Source: Firmicutes bacterium UBA2116 (GTDB lineage Bacteria; Bacillota; Clostridia; Tissierellales; Sedimentibacteraceae). From it: 30,458 bases of DNA. Of the stretch, positions 1 to 8,887 are shown in pieces. Positions within the stretch are counted from its first letter, which is position 1. The number at the start of each line of letters is the position of its first letter. The stretch spans positions 1 through 30,458 of the forward strand of contig DCYG01000047.1 of NCBI GenBank assembly GCA_002331025.1, read 5' to 3'. The position numbers were made by a program, and so were the translations under genes. Under the pieces are notes generated by a model. It was given only the letters and a program-made list of their open reading frames with translations. It was not told the DNA's origin and searched no databases.

Positions 1-51
1 ATTTTTATTCCTCAGTGCTGAGTATATATTGATACTAAAAAAATTGTGTTC

Positions 52-191
52 ATGATATTTAAATTCATTCATCTATAAATTGTCAGAAAATTAAGGAAAT
101 ATAATCAGCGCCTACATATAACGGGATAAAGAAACTGTTTTTTAAAAAGGGCTTTGCACTGCAATTTTTAATCGCTGATGAGCCCCTTTTT
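52..191 (+). ncRNA. candidate small transcript with promoter and terminator-like end
   Basis: This gene-free stretch holds a weak plus-strand promoter (ATGATA at 52-57, 16-bp spacer, TATAAA at 74-79) and ends in a GC-rich stem followed by a T-run (144-153 with 181-191). A second helix, ATCAGCG at 104-110 with CGCTGAT at 173-179, crosses the terminator helix. The two would form a pseudoknot or be mutually exclusive. No ORF is visible. It could equally be just the terminator of the minus-strand operon with chance pairing, so confidence is low. Confidence 0.2.
144..191. terminator. bidirectional terminator after the dehydratase operon
   Basis: AAAAAGGGCT (144-153) pairs with AGCCCCTTTTT (181-191), with one bulged base and a 27-nt loop. 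Read on the minus strand the stem is followed by TTTTTAAAAAA, so it can end the operon whose last gene stops at 251. It also has a T-run on the plus strand. The large loop makes it less than ideal. Confidence 0.5.
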
Positions 192-250
192 AATTATTGA
201 ACCCTCACAAAGTCCATATGTATAATGCCTGAGAAGATTAATCTTATTTT

Positions 251-1027
251 TTAGTCCTTTAATCCTTCATACGCATATATTGCTGCACCTAGAGCACCTG
301 TAAGCTGCGCTAATTCAGGTACTGTTATTTTATAATTTAAAGCCTTTTCCATAGCACAAACAATACCCTTGTTTTTTGCTACCCCGCCAACCATGACTAT
401 CTTTTCTTCAATACCTACCCTTGTAGCAAGTGTAGCTACTCTCATTACAACAGATGTATGTATTCCTGCCACAATATCCTCAATCTTCGCATTGGAAGAT
501 AGATGAGATATTACCTCAGACTCTGCAAAAACAGTGCATGTACTGCTAATTTGAACCTCATTTTTTGATTTTGTCGATATTTCTCCAAGTTTAGATACAT
601 CTGTTTCAAGAATTCTTGCCATAACATCCAAAAATCTACCTGTCCCTGCAGCGCATTTGTCATTCATAATAAAATTAAGTAATCTGCCATTAGAATCTAG
701 TTTGAGCGCTTTAGCATCTTGTCCTCCAATATCAATTATTGTTCTTGCATCAGGTATTAGAAATGAAACGCCCTTAGCATGACAGCTAAGCTCACTTAAC
801 TGTTTGTTTGCACCTTTAAAGTTCATTCTGCCGTATCCTGTTACCACTATGAACTTAATGTCACCTCTTTCCAATCCAGACTTGCTGTACAGTTCATCAA
901 ACACTCTTTCTGGCCCACTGGTACCTGTTCCAGCCGTTATTGTTGCAGTCTCAACTATATTTATACCATTTTCTAAAATAACACCCTTGGAACTTGTAGA
1001 TCCTATGTCTATTCCTAATGTATACAT
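251..1027 (-). CDS. ATP-dependent activator of 2-hydroxyacyl-CoA dehydratase (HgdC/HadI family)
   Basis: A 258-aa protein of the BadF/BadG/HgdC ATPase family. Members form homodimers with one [4Fe-4S] cluster at the interface. They use ATP to push one low-potential electron into the dehydratase and so start its radical chemistry. The actin/hexokinase-like phosphate motif DIGSTSSK lies at residues 7-14 and DIGGQDAK at 99-106. C125 (in NDKCAAGTGRFLD) and C164 (in SSTCTVFAESEV) match the two cluster cysteines of the family. A second nucleotide motif, VMVGGVAKN, is near 211-219. The ATG has a clear AAGGAG site. It is the last gene of the operon, 34 bp after the transporter. In C. difficile the hadI activator instead lies between hadA and hadB. 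The family is certain; the partner is inferred to be the dehydratase encoded upstream. Confidence 0.93.
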   Translation of the reverse strand: MYTLGIDIGSTSSKGVILENGINIVETATITAGTGTSGPERVFDELYSKSGLERGDIKFIVVTGYGRMNFKGANKQLSELSCHAKGVSFLIPDARTIIDIGGQDAKALKLDSNGRLLNFIMNDKCAAGTGRFLDVMARILETDVSKLGEISTKSKNEVQISSTCTVFAESEVISHLSSNAKIEDIVAGIHTSVVMRVATLATRVGIEEKIVMVGGVAKNKGIVCAMEKALNYKITVPELAQLTGALGAAIYAYEGLKD

Positions 1028-1061
1028 TAAATTTCTCCTTACGACTTCCTTAAATAATTAT

Positions 1062-2183
1062 TTACTTCTCTAGCTGGCGCTTTTTGAATCTGTAGTTTTT
1101 TATACGTCCACCAAATATGCATGGAATTATCACGGCAAATATTCCTATAGTACCTACATATCCGTATCCCACTGAAACTATTTTAGTAAGTCCAAACAAT
1201 GAAATTGCCATAGACAACACCATTGATACCATTGAGATTAATGCTCTTCTTTTAATTATATCTTTTGGTTTTTTGACAATATTTTCAAATCTCGCTACAG
1301 CTCCAAATACACATCCTATACCTGTTGAAACAAAAGCTAAAAATAATATTATTGAATATGAGTAAAGCAATAACTTACTATCAAGCTGCTGACATATGTA
1401 TAAAATAGGCAAATCTTTCCCCAACACTCCGGGAGTCCATGATAATAACATTAAGCATGAAAGCACTATCATAGATCCGTTCATCAATACACCGAACCCA
1501 ACACTTCTATTAATATCGTCATCTGTCTTTAATACGTCACTAGCACTAAGCACAATAGCAATTACAAAAGCCTGATATCCTGCATATCTTAATGCATTGT
1601 ATATTGAGACACCAAATGATGATGGTGCATAATTCTGTGAAATAAGCGATGTCAAATTCGCTGAATTGCTTGCAATACCCACCGCAGTCATAATAGTTAA
1701 AAAAATTAGTATCAAAACAGTGATTAAAGTTGAAGCTTTTCTAATTAAATTTGAGCCGTAAATAGTAAGAATAAAGAATATCACGCCTGTAACTATAACT
1801 CCTATTAAATAATTTACACCAAAGGTCCCCATTAGAGCCGCCGATCCTGCAATTGATCCCCCCGTACCAAGTAAAACTATCATTAAGAAACCTATTTCGA
1901 ATATAACCGAAAACACCTTCTCATATGGTTCATACATTTTTAAAGCCCAGCTTCTATAATTGTATGTACCATAATTTTTTGCCACAATTAATGATTCCCT
2001 ATACACTAATCCGATTATGATAACTGAAAACAAAGGAAGCCAGATAGAATGCCACCCATGCTTAACAAAAAAATTCATTGTTTGATTTCCAGTTGCAAAC
2101 CCACCGCCTACATGAGCTCCAAACCACACAGCTGCTACTTGCATAGCACTTATTGTATTCTTAGCTTTTGATGATTTATTCAT
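1062..2183 (-). CDS. YkvI-like polytopic membrane transporter
   Basis: A 373-aa, very hydrophobic protein with about ten membrane segments and no cleavable signal. It resembles the YkvI family of uncharacterised membrane proteins, which appear related to amino-acid/cation symporters. The N-terminal segment with GAHVGGGFATGNQ, near residues 23-35, resembles the unwound, glycine-rich first helix of LeuT-fold carriers. The start is ATG with GGGAG upstream. It lies 37 bp downstream of etfA and 34 bp before the activator, inside the dehydratase operon. Import of the amino or hydroxy acid fermented by the operon, or export of the product, is a reasonable inference. The substrate cannot be read from the sequence. 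Confidence 0.7.
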   Translation of the reverse strand: MNKSSKAKNTISAMQVAAVWFGAHVGGGFATGNQTMNFFVKHGWHSIWLPLFSVIIIGLVYRESLIVAKNYGTYNYRSWALKMYEPYEKVFSVIFEIGFLMIVLLGTGGSIAGSAALMGTFGVNYLIGVIVTGVIFFILTIYGSNLIRKASTLITVLILIFLTIMTAVGIASNSANLTSLISQNYAPSSFGVSIYNALRYAGYQAFVIAIVLSASDVLKTDDDINRSVGFGVLMNGSMIVLSCLMLLSWTPGVLGKDLPILYICQQLDSKLLLYSYSIILFLAFVSTGIGCVFGAVARFENIVKKPKDIIKRRALISMVSMVLSMAISLFGLTKIVSVGYGYVGTIGIFAVIIPCIFGGRIKNYRFKKRQLEK

Positions 2184-2220
2184 ACTACATCTCCCTTGAA
2201 TTGTTTTTTATGATTTCTAT

Positions 2221-3279
2221 TTATTTTTCAATAATAATTCTATTTTTTTGAAATAAATCCTCAAGCTTTTTATCATCATTTAGTAGTTCTATTAATCTCG
2301 GGATTACCTCGTAAACATCTCCGACTATACCATAATCTGCAACATCGAATATAGGTGCAGATTCATTATTATTAATAGCAATTATTATATCTGATGACTG
2401 CATGCCTGCCAAATGCTGAATTGCTCCAGAAATACCACAGGCTATATATACCTTTGGTTTTACAGTTGTACCTGTTTGTCCTACTTGATGAGAGTGATCT
2501 ATCCATCCTGCATCAACAGCTGCTCTTGAAGCACCCACAACACCTTCCAGCCTATCTGCTAATTGCTTAAGAAGTTTAAATCCTTCTGCATTTTTAATAC
2601 CCAACCCACCTGAAACAATAAAATCAGCATCAGTAAGCGAAACCAAATCCTTTTTTGTTTTTACAATCTCTATAACTTCTGTACGTATATCATCTTTATT
2701 TAAGTCTATTTTCAGTTCGATGATATCACCTTTTCTGGTTTTATCACTGACAGCTTTATCCATAACTCCGGGTCTTACAGTCGACATCTGTGGTCTTGTA
2801 TCAGGACATATAATGGTTGCCATAATATTACCGCCAAATGCAGGACGGGTTTGCATAATTTTTTTATCTTCCGAATCTATTTCTAGTTTTGTACAATCAG
2901 CAGTTAATCCTGTATTAAGTTTAGAGGCTAATCTTGGTGCTAAATCTCTACCAATATGTGTAGCTCCTACAAGCACAATTTCAGGTTTAATTGAATTTAC
3001 TGCTTCACATATAACTCTTGTATAACCATCAGTAGTATAATTCTCTAGCAACTTATCATTGGCATAATAAACCTTATCTGCACCAAATTCTATTAGTTCA
3101 TTTGCAAGACCATCCACTTTGTGACCTAATAGAATGGCACACAATTCTACCCCTATTTCATTGGCAAGTTTTTTACCTTCTCCCAGCAACTCGATAACTA
3201 CCGGCATTAAAATTCCTTGTCTATGCTCTGCTACAACCCATACATTTTTATATGTACTCAAATCTTGTTTAATATTCAT
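2221..3279 (-). CDS. etfA: electron transfer flavoprotein alpha subunit
   Basis: A 352-aa EtfA that forms a heterodimer with EtfB and moves electrons to or from the acyl-CoA dehydrogenase of this operon. The N-terminal alpha/beta domain begins KNVWVVAEHRQG. The C-terminal FAD domain carries VSGGLGIKNAEGFKLL and VGQTGTTVKPK through GISGAIQHLAGM at about residues 266-295. A reading frame opens at a TTG at 3291, but that TTG is part of the TTGGAGGG ribosome site. The ATG at 3279 has GGAGG five bases upstream and is the better start. The gene follows etfB by 13 bp. In anaerobes such EtfAB/dehydrogenase sets often bifurcate electrons, with NADH reducing both enoyl-CoA and ferredoxin. That is likely here but not proven by the sequence. 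Confidence 0.95.
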   Translation of the reverse strand: MNIKQDLSTYKNVWVVAEHRQGILMPVVIELLGEGKKLANEIGVELCAILLGHKVDGLANELIEFGADKVYYANDKLLENYTTDGYTRVICEAVNSIKPEIVLVGATHIGRDLAPRLASKLNTGLTADCTKLEIDSEDKKIMQTRPAFGGNIMATIICPDTRPQMSTVRPGVMDKAVSDKTRKGDIIELKIDLNKDDIRTEVIEIVKTKKDLVSLTDADFIVSGGLGIKNAEGFKLLKQLADRLEGVVGASRAAVDAGWIDHSHQVGQTGTTVKPKVYIACGISGAIQHLAGMQSSDIIIAINNNESAPIFDVADYGIVGDVYEVIPRLIELLNDDKKLEDLFQKNRIIIEK

Positions 3280-3292
3280 CTTGCCCTCCAAT

Positions 3293-4078
3293 TTATATAA
3301 TGTGCTTTTGCTTTAAATTAACCAATAATTGTTCAACTGCTTCACTAGGAGTTCCCTTCATCATTGTACCTTTACCTTTAGGATCCGGAGTAAAGGATTT
3401 AAAAACTCTTGTAGGTGATGCTTTAAGTCCCACCACTTCAGGATTAACATCCAAATCATTTATATTCCATACTGTTATTGGTTTTTTATATGCTTCAAAA
3501 ATTTTATCTGCTGCCATATATCTTGGAGAGTTTAATTCTTTAACTGCAGTCAGTAGAGCCGGTGTTCTCACTTTTATTACTTCATATCCGTCCTCAAGTT
3601 GTCTGTTAACAGTAAGCTCACCATTTTCAATACTACATTTCTCAACATATGTAACTTGAGGTATATCTAATTTTTCAGAAATCTGTGGGCCAACCTGTGC
3701 TGTATCACCATCTATGGCTTGTCTACCTGCAAATACTATATCATATTCTCCTATCTTTCTGATTGCTGATGCAATAGCATTAGAGGTAGCCCATGTATCA
3801 GAACCTGCAAAGGCTCTATCACTTATTAAATAAGCATCATCAGCACCCATAGCCAAACATTCTCTTAACATCACATCTGCTTGATTAGGTCCCATTGTAA
3901 CAACAGAAACATTAGTACCTTCATATTTATCTTTTATCTTTAGTGCTTCTTCTAAAGCATTTGCATCATCAGGGTTAAGTATACTTGGAACACCTTCCCT
4001 TATTAAAGTACCTGTTTTTGGATCAATCTTTACCTCTGCTGTATCCGGTACTTGTTTAACACATACTATTATTTTCAA
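3293..4078 (-). CDS. etfB: electron transfer flavoprotein beta subunit
   Basis: A 261-aa EtfB beginning with the family signature KIIVCVKQVPDT. The nucleotide-binding segment VVTMGPNQAD is near residues 60-69 and AGRQAIDGDTAQVGPQ at about 117-132. These resemble the EtfB proteins of bifurcating anaerobe complexes such as Bcd-EtfAB and caffeyl-CoA reductase, where a second FAD replaces AMP. The start is a TTG at 4078 with GGAGG seven bases upstream; no ATG fits the conserved N-terminus. It lies between the acyl-CoA dehydrogenase and etfA, an order (acd-etfB-etfA) that matches the C. difficile had cluster. Confidence 0.95.
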   Translation of the reverse strand: MKIIVCVKQVPDTAEVKIDPKTGTLIREGVPSILNPDDANALEEALKIKDKYEGTNVSVVTMGPNQADVMLRECLAMGADDAYLISDRAFAGSDTWATSNAIASAIRKIGEYDIVFAGRQAIDGDTAQVGPQISEKLDIPQVTYVEKCSIENGELTVNRQLEDGYEVIKVRTPALLTAVKELNSPRYMAADKIFEAYKKPITVWNINDLDVNPEVVGLKASPTRVFKSFTPDPKGKGTMMKGTPSEAVEQLLVNLKQKHII

Positions 4079-4112
4079 GTTTTTACCTCCTGTTTGTCAT
4101 TTAAAAATATAT

Positions 4113-5246
4113 TTATTTTAAAATATTTGATGCTATAACCATTTGCTGAACTTGAGAAGTTCCTTCATAAATTGAAAGTATACGAGCATCTCTGTAAATT
4201 CTTTCAATTGGATAATCCTTTATATAACCATATCCGCCATGTAACTGAAGAGCTTTATATGCTACTTCATTAGCAACTTCCGCTGCATAGTATTTAGCCA
4301 TTGATGATTCAAGACCAGGATTAATTCCCGCATCTTTTTTCTCTGCAGAATTATATACAAGCAATCTTGCGGCCTGTACCTTTACTGCCATATCTGCAAT
4401 AACAAATTGTGTATTTTGAAATTTAGAAAGTGGTTTTCCAAATTGAACCCTTTGTTTAACATATTTTACAGCTTCATCTAAAGCACTTTGTGCTACTCCT
4501 AATGCTTGAGCCGCAACACCAATTCTTCCTACTTCCAGTGTGTTAAGTGCTATATTCATTCCTTTTCCTTCTTTCCCGAGCAAGTTTTCTTTAGGAACTT
4601 TAACATTCTCAAAAATTAAATCTGCTGTTTCAGTAGCTCTTATACCCATTTTATCCTCATGAGCTCCTACTGAAAAACCTTCCCATTTTCTCTCAACTAT
4701 AAATTCTGAAATTCCCTTTGAACCTTTACCTTTTTCTGTTACTGCAGTCACTATTGCAAAATCACAAATAGGTGCATTAGTAATAAATGTTTTTCTTCCA
4801 TTCAATATATAGTAATCTCCGTCTAACACAGCAGTTGTCTGCGTTGCTCCAGCATCCGAACCTGCTCCTGGTTCAGTAAGTCCAAATGCACCTACATATT
4901 CACCTGATGCAAGAGGTTTAAGATATTTCTGCTTTTGCTCTTCTGTTCCATAATTTAATAATGGAAGTGCAACCAATGAAGCACCAGCTGTTATATATGT
5001 TCCAGTAGATGCACACTTCCTGCTTATTTCCTCCATTATTATTGCATAGGATAAGTAGTCAACTCCTGCACCACCATATTCTTTTGGTATTGTGCTGCTA
5101 ATATATTTATATTTCACAAGTTTATTAATTAGATCTTTTGGTAGTTTTCCATCAATTTCAAATTGTTTTGGTAAATCTTTCAGCTCCCGGTCAACAAAGT
5201 TCCTGACAGCTTTTCTTAATAATTCATGTTCTTTTTTGAGTATCAT
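4113..5246 (-). CDS. acyl-CoA dehydrogenase acting as enoyl-CoA reductase
   Basis: A 377-aa flavoprotein of the usual acyl-CoA dehydrogenase length and fold: N-terminal helices, a middle beta domain with GAFGLTEPGAGSDAGA near residues 118-133, and a C-terminal helical domain. The catalytic base appears to be E361 in IYEGTSQVQQ, the position used by butyryl-CoA dehydrogenases. LHGGYGYIKDYPIERIYRDAR is the conserved FAD/subunit contact region. The ATG has GGAGG upstream. With EtfAB next to it and the dehydratase before it, the likely role is to reduce the 2-enoyl-CoA made by the dehydratase to a saturated acyl-CoA. The acyl chain is unknown: isocaprenoyl, cinnamoyl and acryloyl types are all possible. 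Confidence 0.93.
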   Translation of the reverse strand: MILKKEHELLRKAVRNFVDRELKDLPKQFEIDGKLPKDLINKLVKYKYISSTIPKEYGGAGVDYLSYAIIMEEISRKCASTGTYITAGASLVALPLLNYGTEEQKQKYLKPLASGEYVGAFGLTEPGAGSDAGATQTTAVLDGDYYILNGRKTFITNAPICDFAIVTAVTEKGKGSKGISEFIVERKWEGFSVGAHEDKMGIRATETADLIFENVKVPKENLLGKEGKGMNIALNTLEVGRIGVAAQALGVAQSALDEAVKYVKQRVQFGKPLSKFQNTQFVIADMAVKVQAARLLVYNSAEKKDAGINPGLESSMAKYYAAEVANEVAYKALQLHGGYGYIKDYPIERIYRDARILSIYEGTSQVQQMVIASNILK

Positions 5247-5282
5247 ATTTCCTCCATTTAGCTTAAGTACTATTAGAAATTT

Positions 5283-6410
5283 TTATAACATTTCTGCAAA
5301 AGTTTGGATCCTTGTTCTAATCTGTTCGAAGCTTTTACTTTGTTGGTCTACTTCTATATATGTCGTAGGTATATTTTCTTTCTCAATATCCTTTTTAACT
5401 ATAGGATAATCATATTCCTCAGGATCACAAAACTTCATCATTGCGAATACAACACCATCAATTCCTTTTTCTTTTACTTCATTTGATATTTTAGAACCTC
5501 TTATTTTTTTGGAATCATAGGCTAAAGAACATCCTTCAATATTAGACCACTGCATTGCCAGCCTTTCAAGTGCTTCTCCATATTCAGGAACATCGGTTCT
5601 GAACTGTCTGCTTTCATGAGCTAAATCATCCGCAACTATCCTAAGCCTATTCTCTTCAAAAATATCAAGAATCTCTTTAGAATCCAAAATTATTCCTGTA
5701 ACTAATATCCTTTTTCCTTCATATTTTTCTTTAGGAAGAGACTTCAAAATATAATTAATTTCTTTAACTTTTTCTGTATGTTCATCCTTTCTCATAAAGT
5801 ACCCGCTTTTTATTACTATATTTCTACTGTAATTATCAATAGTATTGGGGCTATCGGCAGCCAACGAAACAAATTCCCTCATTGTTTTTCTATGTTCATT
5901 ATAAACTTCAATACTGGCAGTCAATTCTTTTTCTGTAATTACCTTCCCTCTTATTTGCTCTATTTTGTTTTTTATATTTTCATATTCTGAAACAAGGTAT
6001 TCTACTCCTGCTTTTATTTTTCTATTTTGAGGGTGAACTAAAGAAATGTATGGTATATCATTAATTGCTCTTTTCCAATTCTGACCTAAACAAATCAAAG
6101 TATCACACATTCCGGGTATAATCACTGCAGACAAATTCTTGTATGAACCATTGAGTCCCAATTCCATGCATGACTGCATTATGGAACAGCAAAATGCAGG
6201 AAAATATTCTTTAGAAAGGTTTAAGTTAATATCTCCACCCCAAATTCCTACAGGTAGCATACCCGCTGCATATACAATTTCCTCAGGAGTATATATCGGA
6301 AAACACCCAATGGCTGAACTACCTGTTTTTAACTTAAATTCTGCTACAGCCTCAGCAGGATTATTTGCAATTCTTTCAAGAAAAGCTATTTTAGAATTAA
6401 TGTTACTCAC
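5283..6410 (-). CDS. 2-hydroxyacyl-CoA dehydratase beta subunit (HgdB/HadC/FldC family)
   Basis: A 375-aa protein of the HgdB family. It pairs with the next gene upstream to form the [4Fe-4S]-containing dehydratase that removes water from (R)-2-hydroxyacyl-CoA by a ketyl radical mechanism. Seen motifs are FPIYTPEEIVYAAGMLP near residues 37-53, C74/C75 in PAFCCSIMQS, C102 in GMCDTL and C328 in KFCDPEEYDYP; conserved cysteines of this kind bind the cluster. The length equals that I recall for C. difficile HadC. The start is GTG with GGAGGG nine bases upstream, inside the end of the alpha gene; the stop of alpha lies three bases before the GTG, so translation is probably coupled. The family is certain, the substrate is not. 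Confidence 0.93.
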   Translation of the reverse strand: MSNINSKIAFLERIANNPAEAVAEFKLKTGSSAIGCFPIYTPEEIVYAAGMLPVGIWGGDINLNLSKEYFPAFCCSIMQSCMELGLNGSYKNLSAVIIPGMCDTLICLGQNWKRAINDIPYISLVHPQNRKIKAGVEYLVSEYENIKNKIEQIRGKVITEKELTASIEVYNEHRKTMREFVSLAADSPNTIDNYSRNIVIKSGYFMRKDEHTEKVKEINYILKSLPKEKYEGKRILVTGIILDSKEILDIFEENRLRIVADDLAHESRQFRTDVPEYGEALERLAMQWSNIEGCSLAYDSKKIRGSKISNEVKEKGIDGVVFAMMKFCDPEEYDYPIVKKDIEKENIPTTYIEVDQQSKSFEQIRTRIQTFAEML

Positions 6411-6413
6411 TGT

Positions 6414-7646
6414 TTATTTCCCTCCTTTTTTTGCTTCCATAACTTCTACCAAACCTTGAAGTCTTGTCTCAAACTGTGCTTTAGCAAATCCTCTCGGATC
6501 AGCCTGATCACCATCAAATCCTGCATATGGTATTTTTGTTTCGTTATACACCATTCTCGACATTTCATACTGAATGAAACTCATAAGTTTACAACTTCTG
6601 TTCATATGATAAAAAGCACCGTCACAATTACCTTCCTTTAATGAATCTACTCTATATTTAGCCATTCTTTCTATATTAACATTATTGAACATACTGCTAT
6701 ATGCCTTTGCCATACCACCCAAATCATTAACTTCATATTCTAATGCCCATGCATGAGGATATACACTTCCTGTCATATTAACTCCATATTGGGAGAGTGA
6801 TCTCATCTTATATCCTATATATGGCCAACATGGAATGCCTTCCATCATAATCCTATATTTTTCTTCTCCTCTAAAAGAAGTTGCTTTGTTCTTTATATTA
6901 TCTTTCAGCTCTGAAACCAGTAGTTCAAATGCTTCCGTGGTTTCTTTTTTCCCTCTGTAGCAAACTATAACTGACATATATGTAAACAAATCAAATCCAT
7001 TCATTGGAGAGGGATATGAGTTTGATGGCAGACTCATGGAGTATTTCCATAGCTGACCGTTTTTAGATGAAATTTTCATAACTTCTTCTAATTTCTTCGG
7101 ATCAAATTTTTTACCTGATATTTGTTCAAGTTGTTTTATTGCATAATCAAATTGTTCTTTAATATACTTGATTCTACTTTCTGTAACATAATCTTCATTG
7201 TTGAATGTAGTGTCTATCATAATTAATGGTATGTCTAACTCTTTTGCAATATTTTCATACCATTTAATAACTTGGTTACATATATTATTACAACAACATA
7301 AAAAATCCGGTTTAGGCATATTTAAATTCTCAGAACCACCCTTTTCTAACAATCCAAAATTTGTTCTTGCATATGCACATAAATCAATTGAATATCCTAC
7401 AGCCTCTGCAGCTTCACACAAGGATAAAGATTCTTTTTTCGCAGCAACACCTGCCGCTTGGTTTTCAGGATACAAAAGATTTAAGTCAAATATCTCAACT
7501 AACTCCTGAGGAAATACAGATGTCGCCCATCCTACAGGTCTTCCTTCTTCTTTTGCCTTCCAAGCATCTGCATAAGATTTAGCTAATATGCTATTTATTA
7601 CGGATGCCGCACTTTTCTTTTCTTTTAATGACTTAGTATCAGACAT
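6414..7646 (-). CDS. 2-hydroxyacyl-CoA dehydratase alpha subunit (HgdA/HadB/FldB family)
   Basis: A 410-aa HgdA-type subunit that carries the substrate-binding [4Fe-4S] cluster of the dehydratase. Motifs are RPVGWATSVFPQELVEIF near residues 36-53, YPENQAAGVAAKK at 59-71, C90 in SIDLCAYARTNFG, a C117-C119 triplet in FLCCCNNICNQ, and a C-terminal NRSCKLMSF followed by GFDGDQADPRGF. These are the landmarks of phenyllactoyl-, 2-hydroxyisocaproyl- and lactoyl-CoA dehydratases. The length is close to HadB and FldB (about 408) and shorter than LcdA as I recall it. The ATG has a GAGAGGTGG site. It follows the CoA-transferase by 26 bp. Confidence 0.93.
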   Translation of the reverse strand: MSDTKSLKEKKSAASVINSILAKSYADAWKAKEEGRPVGWATSVFPQELVEIFDLNLLYPENQAAGVAAKKESLSLCEAAEAVGYSIDLCAYARTNFGLLEKGGSENLNMPKPDFLCCCNNICNQVIKWYENIAKELDIPLIMIDTTFNNEDYVTESRIKYIKEQFDYAIKQLEQISGKKFDPKKLEEVMKISSKNGQLWKYSMSLPSNSYPSPMNGFDLFTYMSVIVCYRGKKETTEAFELLVSELKDNIKNKATSFRGEEKYRIMMEGIPCWPYIGYKMRSLSQYGVNMTGSVYPHAWALEYEVNDLGGMAKAYSSMFNNVNIERMAKYRVDSLKEGNCDGAFYHMNRSCKLMSFIQYEMSRMVYNETKIPYAGFDGDQADPRGFAKAQFETRLQGLVEVMEAKKGGK

Positions 7647-7672
7647 TACTTATTACCACCTCTCTTCAAATA

Positions 7673-8887
7673 TTAAAATTGAATAACATCATTATTCTTC
7701 ATTTCTTCTATTTCTTTATCGCTATATCCCAATTCTGATAAAACAGAAGCAGTATCTCGTCCAAGCTTTGGAGCAGATTCATAACTTTTCAAACCGGATT
7801 CTTTAAAGTTAACTGGTGTATTTACTAAAACACCTGTATTACCGCTATCATAAGTATTTTTAAACAAATATTCATTCTCCCAAGCTTGAGTATCTACCAA
7901 AATGTCTTCACACGTTTGTAGCTGTTCATATGGTAAATCTGCTTTTTCAAGCAGTTCTGCCCACTCATTTAAAGTCTTTTTAGCCATTTCAACTTCTAAT
8001 ATTTCTACAAAAGTCTCAACATTATTTATGACAGCATTCTGAGTATTAAATCTTATATCTTCTATTAAGTCTGGTCTCTCTATAACCTGGCAAAATTTAG
8101 GATACCATTTGTTGTATGCCAAAAGTGCAAGTTGTATCCATCTATCATCTTTGCATTTGTATGTTGTTCCTAAAGGATTATTAGGTGTTCTTCTTGACAA
8201 TGGCATCTTATTACCATATTGGGCAGTAGTAATCATCAAACCCATGCCAAATATTGCTGTATGATATAGACTTGTTGTCACTCTTTCTCCCTTTCCTGTT
8301 TTCGTCTTTCTGTAAAGCGCAGCAAGTATGCCCGCTGCTAAAGAAATACCTGCATAGTGATCTCCAAATCCAGCATTTGTGTTAGCAGGTGATGTCCCTT
8401 TCTCCATTAAAGACATACTTACAGCTCCCCTTGCAAAATATGCTGTATAGTCAAATCCGGGTTTATCCTTTAAAGGACCCTTCTCTCCATATCCAAGAAT
8501 ATGTGCATGTATTAACCCTGGATACTTGTCCTTTAATTGCTCATAAGTCAACCCACTTTTATATAATGATTGTTCTCTAACATTTGTAACAAACACATCT
8601 GCATCTTTAAGTAATTTTTCTAATATCTCTTTTCCTTTTTCGCTTTTGATATCTATGCATATCCCTTTCTTATTTCCATTTTCTAGTTCAAACATAGGAT
8701 TTTCATTAACAGTTGCCGGAGAATTATAAATTCCCCCTACATCTCTTAAATTATCGCCTTGGGGAGACTCAATTTTGATGACTTCTGCTCCCCAATCAGC
8801 CAAAACCTTAGCACAACATGGTGCAGCCACAAAACTTGACAACTCTACAACCTTTACACCTTCTAAAGCTAAACCTTTTTTTTTCAT
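7673..8887 (-). CDS. class III (CaiB/BaiF-type) CoA-transferase, first gene of dehydratase operon
   Basis: A 404-aa family III CoA-transferase. It would move CoA from the end-product acyl-CoA to the incoming 2-hydroxyacid, as HadA does for 2-hydroxyisocaproate and FldA for phenyllactate. The N-terminus GVKVVELSSFVAAPCCAKVLADWGAEVIKIE is diagnostic (residues 10-40). D176, in GFGDHYAGISLAAGILAAL, aligns with the catalytic aspartate of formyl-CoA transferase, which forms the aspartyl-CoA anhydride. The ATG at 8887 has GGGAGG upstream. The nearest strong promoter lies about 350 bp upstream. No 2-hydroxyacid dehydrogenase gene adjoins it, unlike the C. difficile had cluster, where ldhA comes first. 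Confidence 0.92.
   Translation of the reverse strand: MKKKGLALEGVKVVELSSFVAAPCCAKVLADWGAEVIKIESPQGDNLRDVGGIYNSPATVNENPMFELENGNKKGICIDIKSEKGKEILEKLLKDADVFVTNVREQSLYKSGLTYEQLKDKYPGLIHAHILGYGEKGPLKDKPGFDYTAYFARGAVSMSLMEKGTSPANTNAGFGDHYAGISLAAGILAALYRKTKTGKGERVTTSLYHTAIFGMGLMITTAQYGNKMPLSRRTPNNPLGTTYKCKDDRWIQLALLAYNKWYPKFCQVIERPDLIEDIRFNTQNAVINNVETFVEILEVEMAKKTLNEWAELLEKADLPYEQLQTCEDILVDTQAWENEYLFKNTYDSGNTGVLVNTPVNFKESGLKSYESAPKLGRDTASVLSELGYSDKEIEEMKNNDVIQF

Noticed and set aside
7673..8887. Naming the dehydratase operon hadABC or fldABC
   Set aside because: Lengths and order fit, but leucine-, phenylalanine- and lactate-type enzymes cannot be separated by eye, so no gene symbols were assigned.
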